From the NCBI RefSeq assembly GCF_019357415.1, contig NZ_CP048410.1, forward strand, positions 2,203,001-2,267,000: a stretch of 64,000 nucleotides of DNA, given 5' to 3'. Below are positions 17,495 to 26,547 of the stretch, piece after piece. The stretch comes from Gramella sp. MT6 (GTDB lineage: Bacteria > Bacteroidota > Bacteroidia > Flavobacteriales > Flavobacteriaceae). The notes under the pieces were generated by a model. That model did not search any database. It saw only the letters and a program-made list of their open reading frames with translations, and had not been told where the DNA came from. How positions within the stretch are numbered: position 1 is the first letter of the stretch; each line of letters starts with the position of its first letter. The position numbers were made by a program, and so were the translations under genes.

Positions 17495-17836
17495 ATGAGT
17501 AGCTATAATCTAGACGAAGTTAAAGAGATGGCCGGCGGGGATGAAGATTTCATGTTGGTAGTGGTGCAAACCTTTCTTGAAGAAATTCCGCCAGATGTGG
17601 CTGCAATGAATGAGGCAATTAGCAATGATAATCCTTCCCTGGCTTATCAATATGCCCATAAGATGAAACCAAATCTGCAACTTTTTGGCCTGAATCTAAT
17701 GGACCAGATCCTAACGATAGAGGCCTGGTCTAAAAAAGGCCAGAAAAAGGATGAGGTACCTCAGGCAGCTGAAACAATTACCCGAAAGGTTGATGTTGCG
17801 GCAATAGCCTTGAAGCGAGATTTTGACCTGGAATGA
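17495..17836 (+). CDS. Stand-alone Hpt (histidine phosphotransfer) domain protein
   Basis: 113 residues, one helical Hpt domain. [17 protein letters not shown] carries the phosphoacceptor His (H55) followed by K-M-K-P. Hpt proteins relay phosphate between response-regulator receiver domains in multistep phosphorelays, in the cytoplasm. No kinase or regulator is adjacent, so its partners are elsewhere. Its stop overlaps the cinA start (ATGA). Confidence 0.85.
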   Translation: MSSYNLDEVKEMAGGDEDFMLVVVQTFLEEIPPDVAAMNEAISNDNPSLAYQYAHKMKPNLQLFGLNLMDQILTIEAWSKKGQKKDEVPQAAETITRKVDVAAIALKRDFDLE

Positions 17837-19092
17837 AAGCCGAGATAATCACAATTGGGGATGAGATACTCATCGGTCAGATTATCGATACAAATTCGGC
17901 ATATATCTCCAAAGAACTAAATAAGATAGGCGTAAGTGTTCATCAGATCACTTCTATCCAGGATGAGCGTGAACATATTCTGCAAAGCTTAAAGGAGGCT
18001 GCAGAAAGAGTGGATATTGTAATCATAACCGGTGGGCTAGGGCCTACTAAAGACGATATCACTAAAAAATGCCTTTGCGAATTCTTCAATGATAAATTAG
18101 AACGAAACCAAAAAGTTCTAAAGCATATCGAAGATCTTTTTGATAAGTATATAGATACACCCATTTCAGATCTTAACCGGGATCAGGCTCTATTACCCTC
18201 AAAAGCGACTGCGCTGCACAATGAGTACGGTACTGCTCCGGGAATGTGGTTTGAAGAAAATAATAAGGTTTTTGTTTCCATGCCCGGTGTGCCTTATGAA
18301 ATGCGCGGACTAATGGAGCGCGAGATCATTCCCAGATTAATAAGGAACTATTCCAGACCGGTCATCCTGCATAAAACCGTAATTACTTATGGTTTGGGTG
18401 AAAGTGCGATCGCAGAGAAGATCGAATCGTGGGAGGATAATCTACCTAAGAATATCAGACTGGCATATTTACCTAATCTGGGTAGGGTTAGACTTAGGTT
18501 AACAGCCAGGGGAGATAATGAGGAGCAACTGATAGATGCAGTGGATAAGGAAATTATGAAGCTGCACCAGATCATTGGAGATATTATCTATGGATATGAA
18601 GGGGATGATCCTGTTGAGCTGGTTATAAGTAAATTGCTGGTAGAAAAGAACTGGACACTTTCCACTGCTGAAAGTTGTACCGGTGGAAGGCTGGCCTCAA
18701 AATTCACGAAAGCACCAGGTTCTTCAGCTTCATTTAAGGGAAGCGTGGTTTGTTATTCTTCTGAATCCAAAACTGAACTGCTTGGCGTTCCAAAAGAATT
18801 GATAGAAAAGTATTCTGTAGTAAGCGCAGAAGTGGCTAAGGCTATGGCTCTAGGTGCTAAAGAAAAATTCCATACAGATTTTTCGATTTCTACAACGGGT
18901 AATGCCGGTCCTACCAAAGGAGATAGCGATGCCGAGCTAGGGACCGTATTCATTGGAATAGCCACTCCAGACGGCGTAAATACACATCAGTTCAATTTTG
19001 GCAATCATCGGGAAAAAGTGGTAGGTAAATCTGTGAATAAAGCTCTGGAATTGCTCCAGGAGAGTGTCATAAAACTTAGAGATGATAATTGA
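17833..19092 (+). CDS. cinA: CinA-like protein: nucleotide (NMN) amidohydrolase / damage-inducible family
   Basis: 419 residues, full length. N-terminal MoCF_biosynth/COG1058 domain ([20 protein letters not shown] at 3-22, [10 protein letters not shown] near 63-72); C-terminal NMN deamidase domain ([16 protein letters not shown] near 277-292, with the conserved Ser-Cys-Thr-Gly-Gly, and [10 protein letters not shown]). The C-terminal domain recycles nicotinamide mononucleotide to nicotinate mononucleotide. Starts within the Hpt stop codon. Confidence 0.95.
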   Translation: MKAEIITIGDEILIGQIIDTNSAYISKELNKIGVSVHQITSIQDEREHILQSLKEAAERVDIVIITGGLGPTKDDITKKCLCEFFNDKLERNQKVLKHIEDLFDKYIDTPISDLNRDQALLPSKATALHNEYGTAPGMWFEENNKVFVSMPGVPYEMRGLMEREIIPRLIRNYSRPVILHKTVITYGLGESAIAEKIESWEDNLPKNIRLAYLPNLGRVRLRLTARGDNEEQLIDAVDKEIMKLHQIIGDIIYGYEGDDPVELVISKLLVEKNWTLSTAESCTGGRLASKFTKAPGSSASFKGSVVCYSSESKTELLGVPKELIEKYSVVSAEVAKAMALGAKEKFHTDFSISTTGNAGPTKGDSDAELGTVFIGIATPDGVNTHQFNFGNHREKVVGKSVNKALELLQESVIKLRDDN

Positions 19093-19144
19093 TCTTCAGC
19101 TCCTTGCTGAAAATAACTGAAATATTCGCTGTCCATTCCCTTGA

Positions 19145-19172
19145 TTTGTATGTATTAAAAATATTATTTTTG
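19145..19172 (+). promoter_or_regulatory. Ribosomal protein operon promoter P1
   Basis: TATTTTTG (19165-19172) is a perfect -7 box, with TTTG at 19145-19148 upstream (16-nt spacer) and another TTG at 19141. It would give a leader of about 145 nt before rpmB, long enough for feedback regulation. Confidence 0.6.
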
Positions 19173-19253
19173 CACCCGGAACGGCGCGAAGGCAAGAGCT
19201 TAACGTTTATTCAATAGAATTATTTTCAGCGTAAAATATTTTTTTTGAATTAG

Positions 19254-19284
19254 TTGCCTGTTAGGTAAAAAAATCGTTAATTTG
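19254..19284 (+). promoter_or_regulatory. Ribosomal protein operon promoter P2
   Basis: TTG (19254-19256), 20-nt spacer, TTAATTTG (19277-19284), one mismatch from TAnnTTTG. It would start transcripts about 33 nt before rpmB, in tandem with P1. Confidence 0.5.
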
Positions 19285-19320
19285 CAGCCTGTTTTGAAAT
19301 AACGAGAAAAGTATAGAGCA

Positions 19321-19560
19321 ATGTCAAGAGTTTGTGAACTTACCGGGAAAAGAGCTATGGTTGGGAATAATGTTTCTCACGCCATGAATAAGACTAAACG
19401 TAAATTTAACGCCAACCTAGTTAAAAAACGTTTCTTTATTCCTGAAGAAGATAGATGGGTAACACTTAAAGTGTGTACATCTGCATTAAAAGATATCAAT
19501 AAAAAAGGCATTTCTGCCGTAATTAAGGAAGCTAAAGCAAAAGGATTTCTTCAGAAATAA
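19321..19560 (+). CDS. rpmB: Large ribosomal subunit protein bL28
   Basis: 79 residues. [20 protein letters not shown] and [10 protein letters not shown] are standard L28 motifs, and no zinc-cysteine pairs are present. Component of the 50S subunit. First gene of the rpmB-rpmG-DUF4295-ftsY cluster typical of Bacteroidetes. Confidence 0.97.
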   Translation: MSRVCELTGKRAMVGNNVSHAMNKTKRKFNANLVKKRFFIPEEDRWVTLKVCTSALKDINKKGISAVIKEAKAKGFLQK

Positions 19561-19589
19561 TCCTAAGCAGCACCTAAAAATATTTCACA

Positions 19590-19772
19590 ATGGCAAAGAA
19601 AGGTAACAGAGTTCAGGTAATTCTAGAATGTACAGAGCATAAAGCAACTGGACAACCAGGTACTTCGAGATATATTACTACAAAAAATAAGAAGAATACA
19701 CCGGATAGAATGGAGTTGAAAAAATTCAACCCTATTCTTAAGAAAATGACGGTTCATAAAGAAATAAAATAA
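19590..19772 (+). CDS. rpmG: Large ribosomal subunit protein bL33
   Basis: 60 residues. [34 protein letters not shown]... is L33 with a single cysteine, i.e. the zinc-independent (C-minus) form. 29 nt after rpmB. Confidence 0.96.
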   Translation: MAKKGNRVQVILECTEHKATGQPGTSRYITTKNKKNTPDRMELKKFNPILKKMTVHKEIK

Positions 19773-19779
19773 TTGAGTC

Positions 19780-19929
19780 ATGGCAAAGAAATCAGTAGCA
19801 TCTATTCAAACAGGATCTAAAAGATTAACCAAAGCGATAAAAATGGTTAAATCTGAGAAAACCGGTGCCTACACATTTGTAGAACAAATCATGGCTCCGG
19901 AAGACGTAAACGACTTTTTGAAAAAGTAA
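19780..19929 (+). CDS. DUF4295 family small protein
   Basis: 49 residues, very basic in its N-terminal half: MAKKSVASIQTGSKRLTKAI at the start, ending EDVNDFLKK. Only 7 nt after rpmG. This Bacteroidetes-specific small protein (DUF4295) almost always follows rpmB-rpmG, which makes a ribosome-associated role likely, though none is proven to my knowledge. A terminator follows, but ftsY lies next on the same strand. Confidence 0.9.
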   Translation: MAKKSVASIQTGSKRLTKAIKMVKSEKTGAYTFVEQIMAPEDVNDFLKK

Positions 19930-19961
19930 GGATCGTTCACAAACGATTTTAAATAATCTTT

Positions 19962-20000
19962 AAAAGCCGTCCTGGATTTAATCTGGACGGCTTTTTCTTT
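19962..20000 (+). terminator. Terminator after rpmB-rpmG-DUF4295
   Basis: AAAAGCCGTCC (19962-19972) pairs with GGACGGCTTTT (19985-19995); T-rich tail. It separates the ribosomal protein genes from ftsY. Confidence 0.9.
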
Positions 20001-20069
20001 TTATGTATATTTATTGCCGCAATAACAGAGGGTTTTAACCTTCTTTTGTTTTAAACCTGCCAGAAAAAA

Positions 20070-21023
20070 ATGAGTTTATTTAAAAAGATATTTTCTAAAG
20101 AGAAAAAGGAAAACCTCGATAAAGGACTGGAGAAGTCTAAAGCCAGTTTTTTTGATAAAATGAGTAAGGCTGTCGCCGGTAAGAATAAGGTAGACGATGA
20201 GGTACTGGATGACCTGGAAGACGTGCTTGTAAGTAGTGATGTAGGTGTGGCTACCACCATCAAGATCATTAACAGGATAGAGGAAAGAGTTGCCCGTGAT
20301 AAATACCTCGGGACAGATGAATTAAATAAGATACTTCGCGAAGAGATCGCGGCCTTGCTTTCTGAAACCAATGTAGGTGAAGGCTCTGATATTCAGATCC
20401 CGGAAGATAAAAAACCATATGTGATCATGGTAGTTGGTGTGAATGGAGTAGGAAAGACGACTACCATTGGTAAACTGGCACATCAATTTAAAAGTAAAGG
20501 TAAAAAAGTGGTTCTTGGAGCTGCAGATACTTTTAGAGCTGCTGCAATAGATCAGCTTCAGATCTGGGCAGACAGGACAGATGTACCGATCATAAAACAA
20601 AAAATGGGTAGTGATCCTGCTTCTGTGGCTTTCGATACTGTACAAAGCGCGGTTAAAATGAATGCAGATGTGGTTCTTATAGATACCGCAGGAAGACTTC
20701 ATAATAAGGTAAACCTGATGAAGGAGCTTACTAAAGTGAAGAGGGTAATGCAGAAAACCATTCCAGACGCCCCACACGAGGTTCTGCTGGTTTTGGATGG
20801 TTCTACCGGCCAGAATGCTTTTGAGCAGGCTAAGCAGTTCACTGCAGCTACTGAAGTTACATCCCTTGCCGTTACCAAACTAGATGGTACCGCCAAAGGT
20901 GGAGTTGTGATTGGGATTAGTGATCAATTCCAAATCCCTGTAAAATATATTGGCGTTGGTGAAGGCATTGAAGATCTTCAGGTATTCAATAAATATGAAT
21001 TTGTAGACTCTTTCTTTAAATAA
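20070..21023 (+). CDS. ftsY: Signal recognition particle receptor FtsY
   Basis: 317 residues with only a short charged N-terminal A region, as usual in Bacteroidetes. NG domain: VVGVNGVGKTTTIGKL P-loop near residues 125-140, DTFRAAAIDQL, DTAGRLHNK, TKLDGTAKGG near 270-280, and the GEGIEDLQVF end. Membrane-associated GTPase that receives Ffh-SRP RNA complexes; the SRP RNA itself is at 3193-3295 in this window. Confidence 0.97.
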   Translation: MSLFKKIFSKEKKENLDKGLEKSKASFFDKMSKAVAGKNKVDDEVLDDLEDVLVSSDVGVATTIKIINRIEERVARDKYLGTDELNKILREEIAALLSETNVGEGSDIQIPEDKKPYVIMVVGVNGVGKTTTIGKLAHQFKSKGKKVVLGAADTFRAAAIDQLQIWADRTDVPIIKQKMGSDPASVAFDTVQSAVKMNADVVLIDTAGRLHNKVNLMKELTKVKRVMQKTIPDAPHEVLLVLDGSTGQNAFEQAKQFTAATEVTSLAVTKLDGTAKGGVVIGISDQFQIPVKYIGVGEGIEDLQVFNKYEFVDSFFK

Positions 21024-21062
21024 AAGTTAGCCTGAGACCTTTTTGAACTAAATTTTTCCTGA

Positions 21063-22700
21063 ATGAAAAAACTATTATTTCTTCTTAGTGCGGTTGTTAT
21101 TGTTAGTTGCAAAAATGATAAGGACGAGAACCTTTCTGAAGCCGAACAAGTACAGTCAGATTCTACAACCAACGTAGAAGAGATAGAGTTCAAACAGGTG
21201 GACTCAAAGATGATCAACAACGATAGTCTCTGGAAACCATTTGAAGCAGATCTCTCAGAATTTTCTACTGAGGTTTATGAAGAAGTAAAAGCCCTGGTTT
21301 TTGAAAAATCGATTCCGGAAATTCAGGAGGTCATAGCCAGTGATAAACTAACTTACGAGGAATTAGCTCTTTTCTATCTTACCAGGATAAAGGAATACGA
21401 CAGGGAAAATGAACTATCGTTAAATTCTGTAATTTCATTAAATCCTGACCTTATTAAAGAAGCTCGTGAAAAAGATGAGCAAAAAGGAAAAACTGAAAAT
21501 CAACATCCTATTTTCGGAATTCCGGTACTATTAAAGGATAATATAAATACCTCTGGAGTGCCTACAACAGCAGGTTCTGTAGCGCTAAAAGATAATGAGA
21601 CCCAAGATGCTTTTATTGTTGAGCGATTAAAAGAGAACGGTGCTCTTATCCTGGGAAAAGCGAACCTTAGCGAGTGGGCTAATTTCTTTTGTGAGGGATG
21701 TCCTAATGGTTTTTCAACCATGGGAGGGCAGACTTTAAATCCTTACGGAAGAAAAATTCATGATACCGGTGGGTCCAGCTCTGGAAGTGGGGTAGCGGTT
21801 GCCGCAAATCTTGCACCTGTAGCTGTTGGGTCTGAAACTTCAGGCTCTATACTTTCTCCTTCAAGTTCAAATTCTGTCGTAGGTTTAAAACCAACTATCG
21901 GAGTTCTAAGCAGGGGTGGGATTGTACCAATCTCAAGTACTTTAGATACTCCGGGTCCCATTACAAAATCTGTTATTGACAATGCTATCCTGCTGGATGC
22001 GATGGCAGGAGTAGATAAGGCAGATCCCGCTTCTACGAATTCAGGAGAGCAAAAGACTGTTTATTACGCCAATCTTGAAAAGGGAACTTTAAAAGGAAAA
22101 CGCTTTGGTGCAATAAAGTCTTTGATGGAGGATACTCTTTATGTTAGAGCAATCAATGACCTTAAAAATTCCGGAGCCGAAATTATTGAATTCGAGGCTG
22201 AAGAAATAGATCTTCCAAACTTTCTTAGATTGCTAAACCTGGATATGAAAAAAGATCTCCCGGCTTATTTAAAGAATTATGGGGGAGATGTTGCTTATAA
22301 GAATGTTCAGGACGTTATAGCTTATAATGAAAAGGATTCCGTGAATCGCGCTCCTTACGGGCAGGCACTTTTCTTAGGGATAGTAAAGGATTCAGCTACT
22401 GAAAAGGATTTTACAGCTATCAAGGATACTTTGAAAACCAACGGAACCAGGTTCTTTGAAAAACCTATGACAGAATATAAGCTTGATGCGGTTCTATCTA
22501 TCAATAATTACCATGCTGGTTATGCGGCGGTAGCTAAATACCCTGCTATTACTGTACCAATGGGATATACTTCAGAAAATCAGCCAAAAGGATTAACATT
22601 TATTGGAAAACCTTTTTCTGAAGAAAAATTGCTGCAAACCGCTTATATTTTCGAAAAGACAACCAAAAGAAGAAAAACACCAGAAGATTATAATGAGTAG
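21063..22700 (+). CDS. Amidase-signature family enzyme, lipoprotein
   Basis: 545 residues. Lipoprotein signal (LLFLLSAVVIVSCKND, Cys near residue 17), then an acidic linker and an amidase-signature domain: GIPVLLKDNINTSG with the catalytic lysine near residue 158, and GGSSSGSGVAVAANL carrying the serine-rich signature near 237-251. The catalytic Ser-cisSer-Lys triad therefore appears intact. Hydrolyses an unknown amide outside the cytoplasm; unlike GatA it is exported and has no gatC/gatB neighbours. Its last codons overlap the next start (ATGAGTAG). Confidence 0.9.
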   Translation: MKKLLFLLSAVVIVSCKNDKDENLSEAEQVQSDSTTNVEEIEFKQVDSKMINNDSLWKPFEADLSEFSTEVYEEVKALVFEKSIPEIQEVIASDKLTYEELALFYLTRIKEYDRENELSLNSVISLNPDLIKEAREKDEQKGKTENQHPIFGIPVLLKDNINTSGVPTTAGSVALKDNETQDAFIVERLKENGALILGKANLSEWANFFCEGCPNGFSTMGGQTLNPYGRKIHDTGGSSSGSGVAVAANLAPVAVGSETSGSILSPSSSNSVVGLKPTIGVLSRGGIVPISSTLDTPGPITKSVIDNAILLDAMAGVDKADPASTNSGEQKTVYYANLEKGTLKGKRFGAIKSLMEDTLYVRAINDLKNSGAEIIEFEAEEIDLPNFLRLLNLDMKKDLPAYLKNYGGDVAYKNVQDVIAYNEKDSVNRAPYGQALFLGIVKDSATEKDFTAIKDTLKTNGTRFFEKPMTEYKLDAVLSINNYHAGYAAVAKYPAITVPMGYTSENQPKGLTFIGKPFSEEKLLQTAYIFEKTTKRRKTPEDYNE

Positions 22701-22977
22701 TAATTCCCAAAGATACCTCGTTCTAATTTCAAAGATCATTTTCTTTTATAGTATCTTCTACGTGATCATGAAGATACTGGCAATGTTCCAGGGAGCCTGG
22801 GTGATGCCAAATCTTATACTATCTCTTCCGTATCTCGTTTTCGCTGTGGTTGGTGGATTTATGGTAAAAAGGAATTCTTACCATTGGGCTTACGTAATTG
22901 CAGGTGCTATACTGATTAGTATCGTAAGATATTACGAACAGGAATGGATGCTTCAATTACATAATTACTTTCAATAA
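22693..22977 (+). CDS. Small integral membrane protein, unknown function
   Basis: 94 residues from the ATG at 22693, which overlaps the last 8 nt of the amidase gene. Three hydrophobic stretches are visible (about residues 7-27, 37-55, 62-80): a small inner-membrane protein with no family I recognise. A longer in-frame start at 22603 would run through the amidase gene and adds a charged tail; rejected. Directly followed by the transaminase (TAAATG), so the three genes are coupled. Confidence 0.6.
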   Translation: MSSNSQRYLVLISKIIFFYSIFYVIMKILAMFQGAWVMPNLILSLPYLVFAVVGGFMVKRNSYHWAYVIAGAILISIVRYYEQEWMLQLHNYFQ

Positions 22978-23853
22978 ATGTTACCTCAGCTAAATGGGAA
23001 ATCCTATCCAAAGGAAGTTTGTCTGAACGGAATCTGGCAAAAGCCTGAGGAAGCTAAAATTTCGGTTTTCGATCGTGGATTTATGCTGGGGGATTCTCTC
23101 TATGAAGTCATACCGTTTTACGACGGTAAAGTCTTTGCCCTTAAAGAGCATCTTTCCCGCCTGAAATATTGCCTCCAAGAGATTTCCCTGGATTTCGATG
23201 TTGAAATGCTCATTCCTTATATCGAGGATTCGGTTAGAAGAAGTGATAACGCGGGGAAGGATGCAGCAGTTTATTTACAGGTGAGCAGGGGAGCAGCGCC
23301 AAGAAGTCATTTCTTTCCTGAAAGATCTGAACCCATCTTTCTTTTATACTCGTTTCCGGTTAACCTAAGCGGATTTGAAAATAAGCATTGGAAACTCCTG
23401 ATATCTGAGGATATCCGGTGGCATCGCTGCGATATAAAAACTACTTCTTATCTGGCCAATACCATGTTGAATGATAAATCTTATAAATTAGGATTGAATG
23501 AAACACTCCTGGTTAAGGAAGGAATGATTACCGAAGGTTCGCATTCAACTGCTTTTTTTGTTAAGGATAAAATCATTTTTACGCACCCGGAAGGTCACCA
23601 AATATTATCTGGCATTACCCGTAAGATAGTTCTGGACTTATGTCAGAATTTGGGATTGGAAATAAGAGAAGAAGCATTTCCTTTTTCCGAGATCGAAAAT
23701 GCAGATGAAGTTTTTCTAACCGGAACAACTACCCAGATAATGGCAATAAGTGAGATCCAATTCCAGGATAATATTCTTTTTCAGGCCGTTGAATCTGGCC
23801 CGATAACTCGAAAATTACAGGAGGCATTCATTCAGAAAACAAGGAATCCCTAA
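22978..23853 (+). CDS. dat: D-amino acid aminotransferase (class IV PLP)
   Basis: 291 residues, fold-type IV aminotransferase. VFDRGFMLGDSLYEVIP near 30-46; RGAAPRSHFFP at 104-114 gives the Arg/His pair (R109, H111) that binds the substrate carboxylate in D-amino acid transaminases; RWHRCDIKTTSYL with PLP-lysine K154 matches the D-specific motif better than the branched-chain or ADC-lyase motif; EGSHSTAFFV near 181. Makes D-alanine or D-glutamate from the 2-oxo acid, supplying peptidoglycan precursors. ATG immediately follows the preceding TAA. Confidence 0.87.
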   Translation: MLPQLNGKSYPKEVCLNGIWQKPEEAKISVFDRGFMLGDSLYEVIPFYDGKVFALKEHLSRLKYCLQEISLDFDVEMLIPYIEDSVRRSDNAGKDAAVYLQVSRGAAPRSHFFPERSEPIFLLYSFPVNLSGFENKHWKLLISEDIRWHRCDIKTTSYLANTMLNDKSYKLGLNETLLVKEGMITEGSHSTAFFVKDKIIFTHPEGHQILSGITRKIVLDLCQNLGLEIREEAFPFSEIENADEVFLTGTTTQIMAISEIQFQDNILFQAVESGPITRKLQEAFIQKTRNP

Positions 23854-23860
23854 GGTTAGG

Positions 23861-24991
23861 TTATTTATTTATCACTCCATATTTCTTTAAAATCGGCAAA
23901 ACCTGATTTTGCGGCAAAGCTTTTATTTTCCTGCCTTTATATCCAGTCATGGTTTCGGCCATGAAGAGAGAGTTTAGGATCGCCTCTTCGGTTGCCTCGA
24001 TAGCTCCCATAAAAAGAGGAGACATCAGGTCGTTCGGAACAACTTCCATTTGCAAAAGATTGGATTCAATTTTATAGGGAATTCTGTTCGATTCAGCAGT
24101 AGAAAATGCGATCACATAGTCTCCGCTGCCATTCGAGGCTATTCCACCGGTTTTTCCCAGCCCTAACATGGCCCTTTTAGCCAGTCTCTTTAGATTTCTG
24201 CTGTCCAGTGGCGCATCTGTCGCTACCACGATCATACAGGATCCGTCTGCGCTATCCAGTATCCTATCCCTGAAACTGAACTGCTGTAATTCTTCTCCAA
24301 CAGGAGCTCCATCAATTTGCAAGTTTCCGCCAAAATTAGTCTGTACAAGAACACCTATAGTATAACCTCCGAGACTTTCAGGAAGTTTTCTTGAGGCTGT
24401 GCCTATACCTCCCTTAAAGCCGAAACAAATGGTTCCGGTTCCAGCGCCTACATTGCCTTCCTTTACTTCAGAAGCGGCATTTTCTATAGCTGAAATCACA
24501 TCTTCTACTCTAACAAACTGACTTCGAATATCGTTTAGATAACCATCATTGGTTTCACCCACCACAGCATTCACTGATCTCACATCATTATTCCCCTCTA
24601 GATTCAGCGTATATTTAATGACTGCGTTTATTCCTGTTGCGACATTCAAAGTATTTGTAAGGATTATTGGCGTTTCAATATTCCCGAGTTCTTCAATTTG
24701 AGTACTTCCGGCAAGTTTTCCGAAACCATTACCAACAAAAACCGCCGCAGGTACTTTTTGCTGAAAAATATTACCAGTATGTGGTAATATCGCAGTGACG
24801 CCTGTTCTAACTGAATCTCCTTTTATAAGAGTGGTATGACCTACTTTTACTCCTGCAACATCTGTGATCGAGTTTTTAGCTCCTGCCGGTAGAACGCCTG
24901 TTTTAATACCAAGGTTCCTTGCGCGCTCCTGGGAAAATGCATTAAAATTAATAAGAATGCAGCAGAATAAGAGTAGTGGAATATGTTTCAT
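23861..24991 (-). CDS. P1 family (DmpA-like, S58) aminopeptidase/amidase, secreted
   Basis: 376 residues with a signal peptide (MKHIPLLLFCCILINFNAFSQ). N-terminal-nucleophile hydrolase related to L-aminopeptidase D-Ala-esterase/amidase DmpA: LGIKTGVLPAGAKNSITDVAGVKVGHT start, GNGFGKLAGSTQIEELG near 90, GAGTGTICFGFKGGIGTASR near 205-224, and GSGDYVIAFST near 310-320, around the autoprocessing/catalytic serine region. Lies tail-to-tail with dat (7-bp gap). A link between D-amino acid metabolism and this hydrolase is possible but unproven. Confidence 0.88.
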   Translation of the reverse strand: MKHIPLLLFCCILINFNAFSQERARNLGIKTGVLPAGAKNSITDVAGVKVGHTTLIKGDSVRTGVTAILPHTGNIFQQKVPAAVFVGNGFGKLAGSTQIEELGNIETPIILTNTLNVATGINAVIKYTLNLEGNNDVRSVNAVVGETNDGYLNDIRSQFVRVEDVISAIENAASEVKEGNVGAGTGTICFGFKGGIGTASRKLPESLGGYTIGVLVQTNFGGNLQIDGAPVGEELQQFSFRDRILDSADGSCMIVVATDAPLDSRNLKRLAKRAMLGLGKTGGIASNGSGDYVIAFSTAESNRIPYKIESNLLQMEVVPNDLMSPLFMGAIEATEEAILNSLFMAETMTGYKGRKIKALPQNQVLPILKKYGVINK

Positions 24992-25071
24992 ACCGGTAGA
25001 TTATTAAGATTTGAAGATACAAAACCAGATCTTAGTTTTCTGAAGTCTTTAAGACTTACGGCTTAAGCTCC

Positions 25072-25100
25072 TTGAAATCTAATTTTAGATTGTATCTTTG
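25072..25100 (+). promoter_or_regulatory. Promoter of rimO
   Basis: TTG at 25072-25074, 18-nt spacer, TATCTTTG at 25093-25100: both Bacteroidetes elements are perfect. Start predicted near 25104. Confidence 0.8.
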
Positions 25101-25110
25101 CACCCGCTTA

Positions 25111-25132
25111 GAATTACTTCAACAAGTAATTC
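25111..25132 (+). other. Leader hairpin of rimO mRNA
   Basis: GAATTACTT (25111-25119) and AAGTAATTC (25124-25132) form a perfect 9-bp stem with a CAAC loop, beginning about 7 nt after the predicted transcription start. No T tract follows. It may stabilise the mRNA 5' end. Confidence 0.55.
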
Positions 25133-25159
25133 GAGGTTCAAATATAGAGCAGTAAGTTT

Positions 25160-26512
25160 ATGAGAACGAAGTCACTAAAGAAGAACAGGATCAATGTGGT
25201 AACCCTTGGTTGTAGCAAGAATGTTTACGACTCAGAGGTTTTGATGGGGCAGCTGAAGGCGAACGATAAGGATGTTGTACATGAAGAAGAGGGGAATATA
25301 GTAGTGATAAATACCTGCGGGTTTATTGATAATGCTAAGGAGCAATCGGTAAACACCATTCTTGAATTTGTTGAAAAAAAACAACATGGAGAAGTAGATA
25401 AGGTTTTTGTTACCGGATGTTTGAGTGAAAGGTACAAACCGGACCTGCAGAAAGAAATTCCTGATGTAGACCAGTATTTTGGAACTACAGAACTTCCAGG
25501 ACTTCTTAGCGCTTTGGAAGCTGACTATAAACACGAACTTATTGGAGAGCGAATTACTACGACTCCTAAGAACTACGCTTATCTAAAGATCGCTGAGGGC
25601 TGTGATCGTCCTTGCTCGTTCTGCGCGATACCTTTAATGCGTGGAGGTCATAAATCTACTCCAATTGAGAATCTGGTAACGGAAGCTGAAAAGCTTGCTG
25701 CCAATGGAGTGAAAGAACTTATTTTGATCGCTCAGGACCTTACTTATTACGGTCTTGATCTTTATGAAAAACGTAACCTGGCAGAATTACTTGAGAATCT
25801 TGTGAAGGTTGAAGGTATAGAATGGATCAGGTTGCATTATGCTTTTCCTACCGGTTTCCCAATGGATGTGTTAGACGTGATGAAACGTGAGCCTAAGGTT
25901 TGTAATTATCTTGATATTCCACTTCAGCATATTTCAGATGATCTTCTTAAATCAATGCGACGTGGTACCACTCATGAGAAGACTACCAAACTTCTGAAAG
26001 AATTCAGAAAAACGGTTCCGGAAATGGTAATCAGAACAACTCTTATTGTTGGGTATCCTGGTGAAACTGAAGAGCATTTTCAGGAATTAAAAGAATGGGT
26101 GAAAGAGATGCGTTTTGAGCGTCTTGGTTGTTTTACCTATTCTCATGAAGAGAATACCCACGCCTATAATCTTGTGGACGATGTACCACAGGAAGTAAAG
26201 CAGGAAAGAGCTAATGAAATTATGGAAATTCAGTCTCAGATCTCCTGGGAGCTGAATCAGCAGAAAATAGGGGAGACCTTTAAAGTAGTTATTGATAGAA
26301 AAGAAGGTAATTACTTTGTTGGACGTACTGAATTTGATTCTCCAGATGTGGATAATGAGGTCTTGATCGATGCTACTTCAGTATATCTAAAGACCGGTGA
26401 TTACTACGAGGTAAAGATCACCGATGCTGCCGATTTCGATCTGTATGGCGAACCTTTAAATGTTACTACTGAAAAGCCTAAGCGGAAAGAACTAAAAATT
26501 AAGTCTGTTTAA
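25160..26512 (+). CDS. rimO: Ribosomal protein uS12 methylthiotransferase RimO
   Basis: 450 residues. MTTase N-domain: VVTLGCSKNVYDSEVLMGQL near 13-32 with the first cluster cysteine, plus NTCGF and TGCLSERY; radical SAM domain: AEGCDRPCSFCAIPLMRG near 143-160 (CxxxCxxC); C-terminal TRAM domain. SKN after the first Cys is characteristic of RimO rather than MiaB. Adds a methylthio group to an aspartate of S12. A good promoter lies upstream. Confidence 0.96.
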   Translation: MRTKSLKKNRINVVTLGCSKNVYDSEVLMGQLKANDKDVVHEEEGNIVVINTCGFIDNAKEQSVNTILEFVEKKQHGEVDKVFVTGCLSERYKPDLQKEIPDVDQYFGTTELPGLLSALEADYKHELIGERITTTPKNYAYLKIAEGCDRPCSFCAIPLMRGGHKSTPIENLVTEAEKLAANGVKELILIAQDLTYYGLDLYEKRNLAELLENLVKVEGIEWIRLHYAFPTGFPMDVLDVMKREPKVCNYLDIPLQHISDDLLKSMRRGTTHEKTTKLLKEFRKTVPEMVIRTTLIVGYPGETEEHFQELKEWVKEMRFERLGCFTYSHEENTHAYNLVDDVPQEVKQERANEIMEIQSQISWELNQQKIGETFKVVIDRKEGNYFVGRTEFDSPDVDNEVLIDATSVYLKTGDYYEVKITDAADFDLYGEPLNVTTEKPKRKELKIKSV

Positions 26513-26547
26513 TTAGCTGGATCTATTCGTTTAATTATCAGAAAGAA

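Noticed and set aside
20322..20777. Minus-strand open frame of 151 codons within ftsY
   Set aside because: Antisense shadow of ftsY; no start context, composition typical of reverse frames.
25133..25160. tRNA-like T-arm in the rimO leader
   Set aside because: GGTTCAAAT is present but no acceptor, D or anticodon stem can be drawn.
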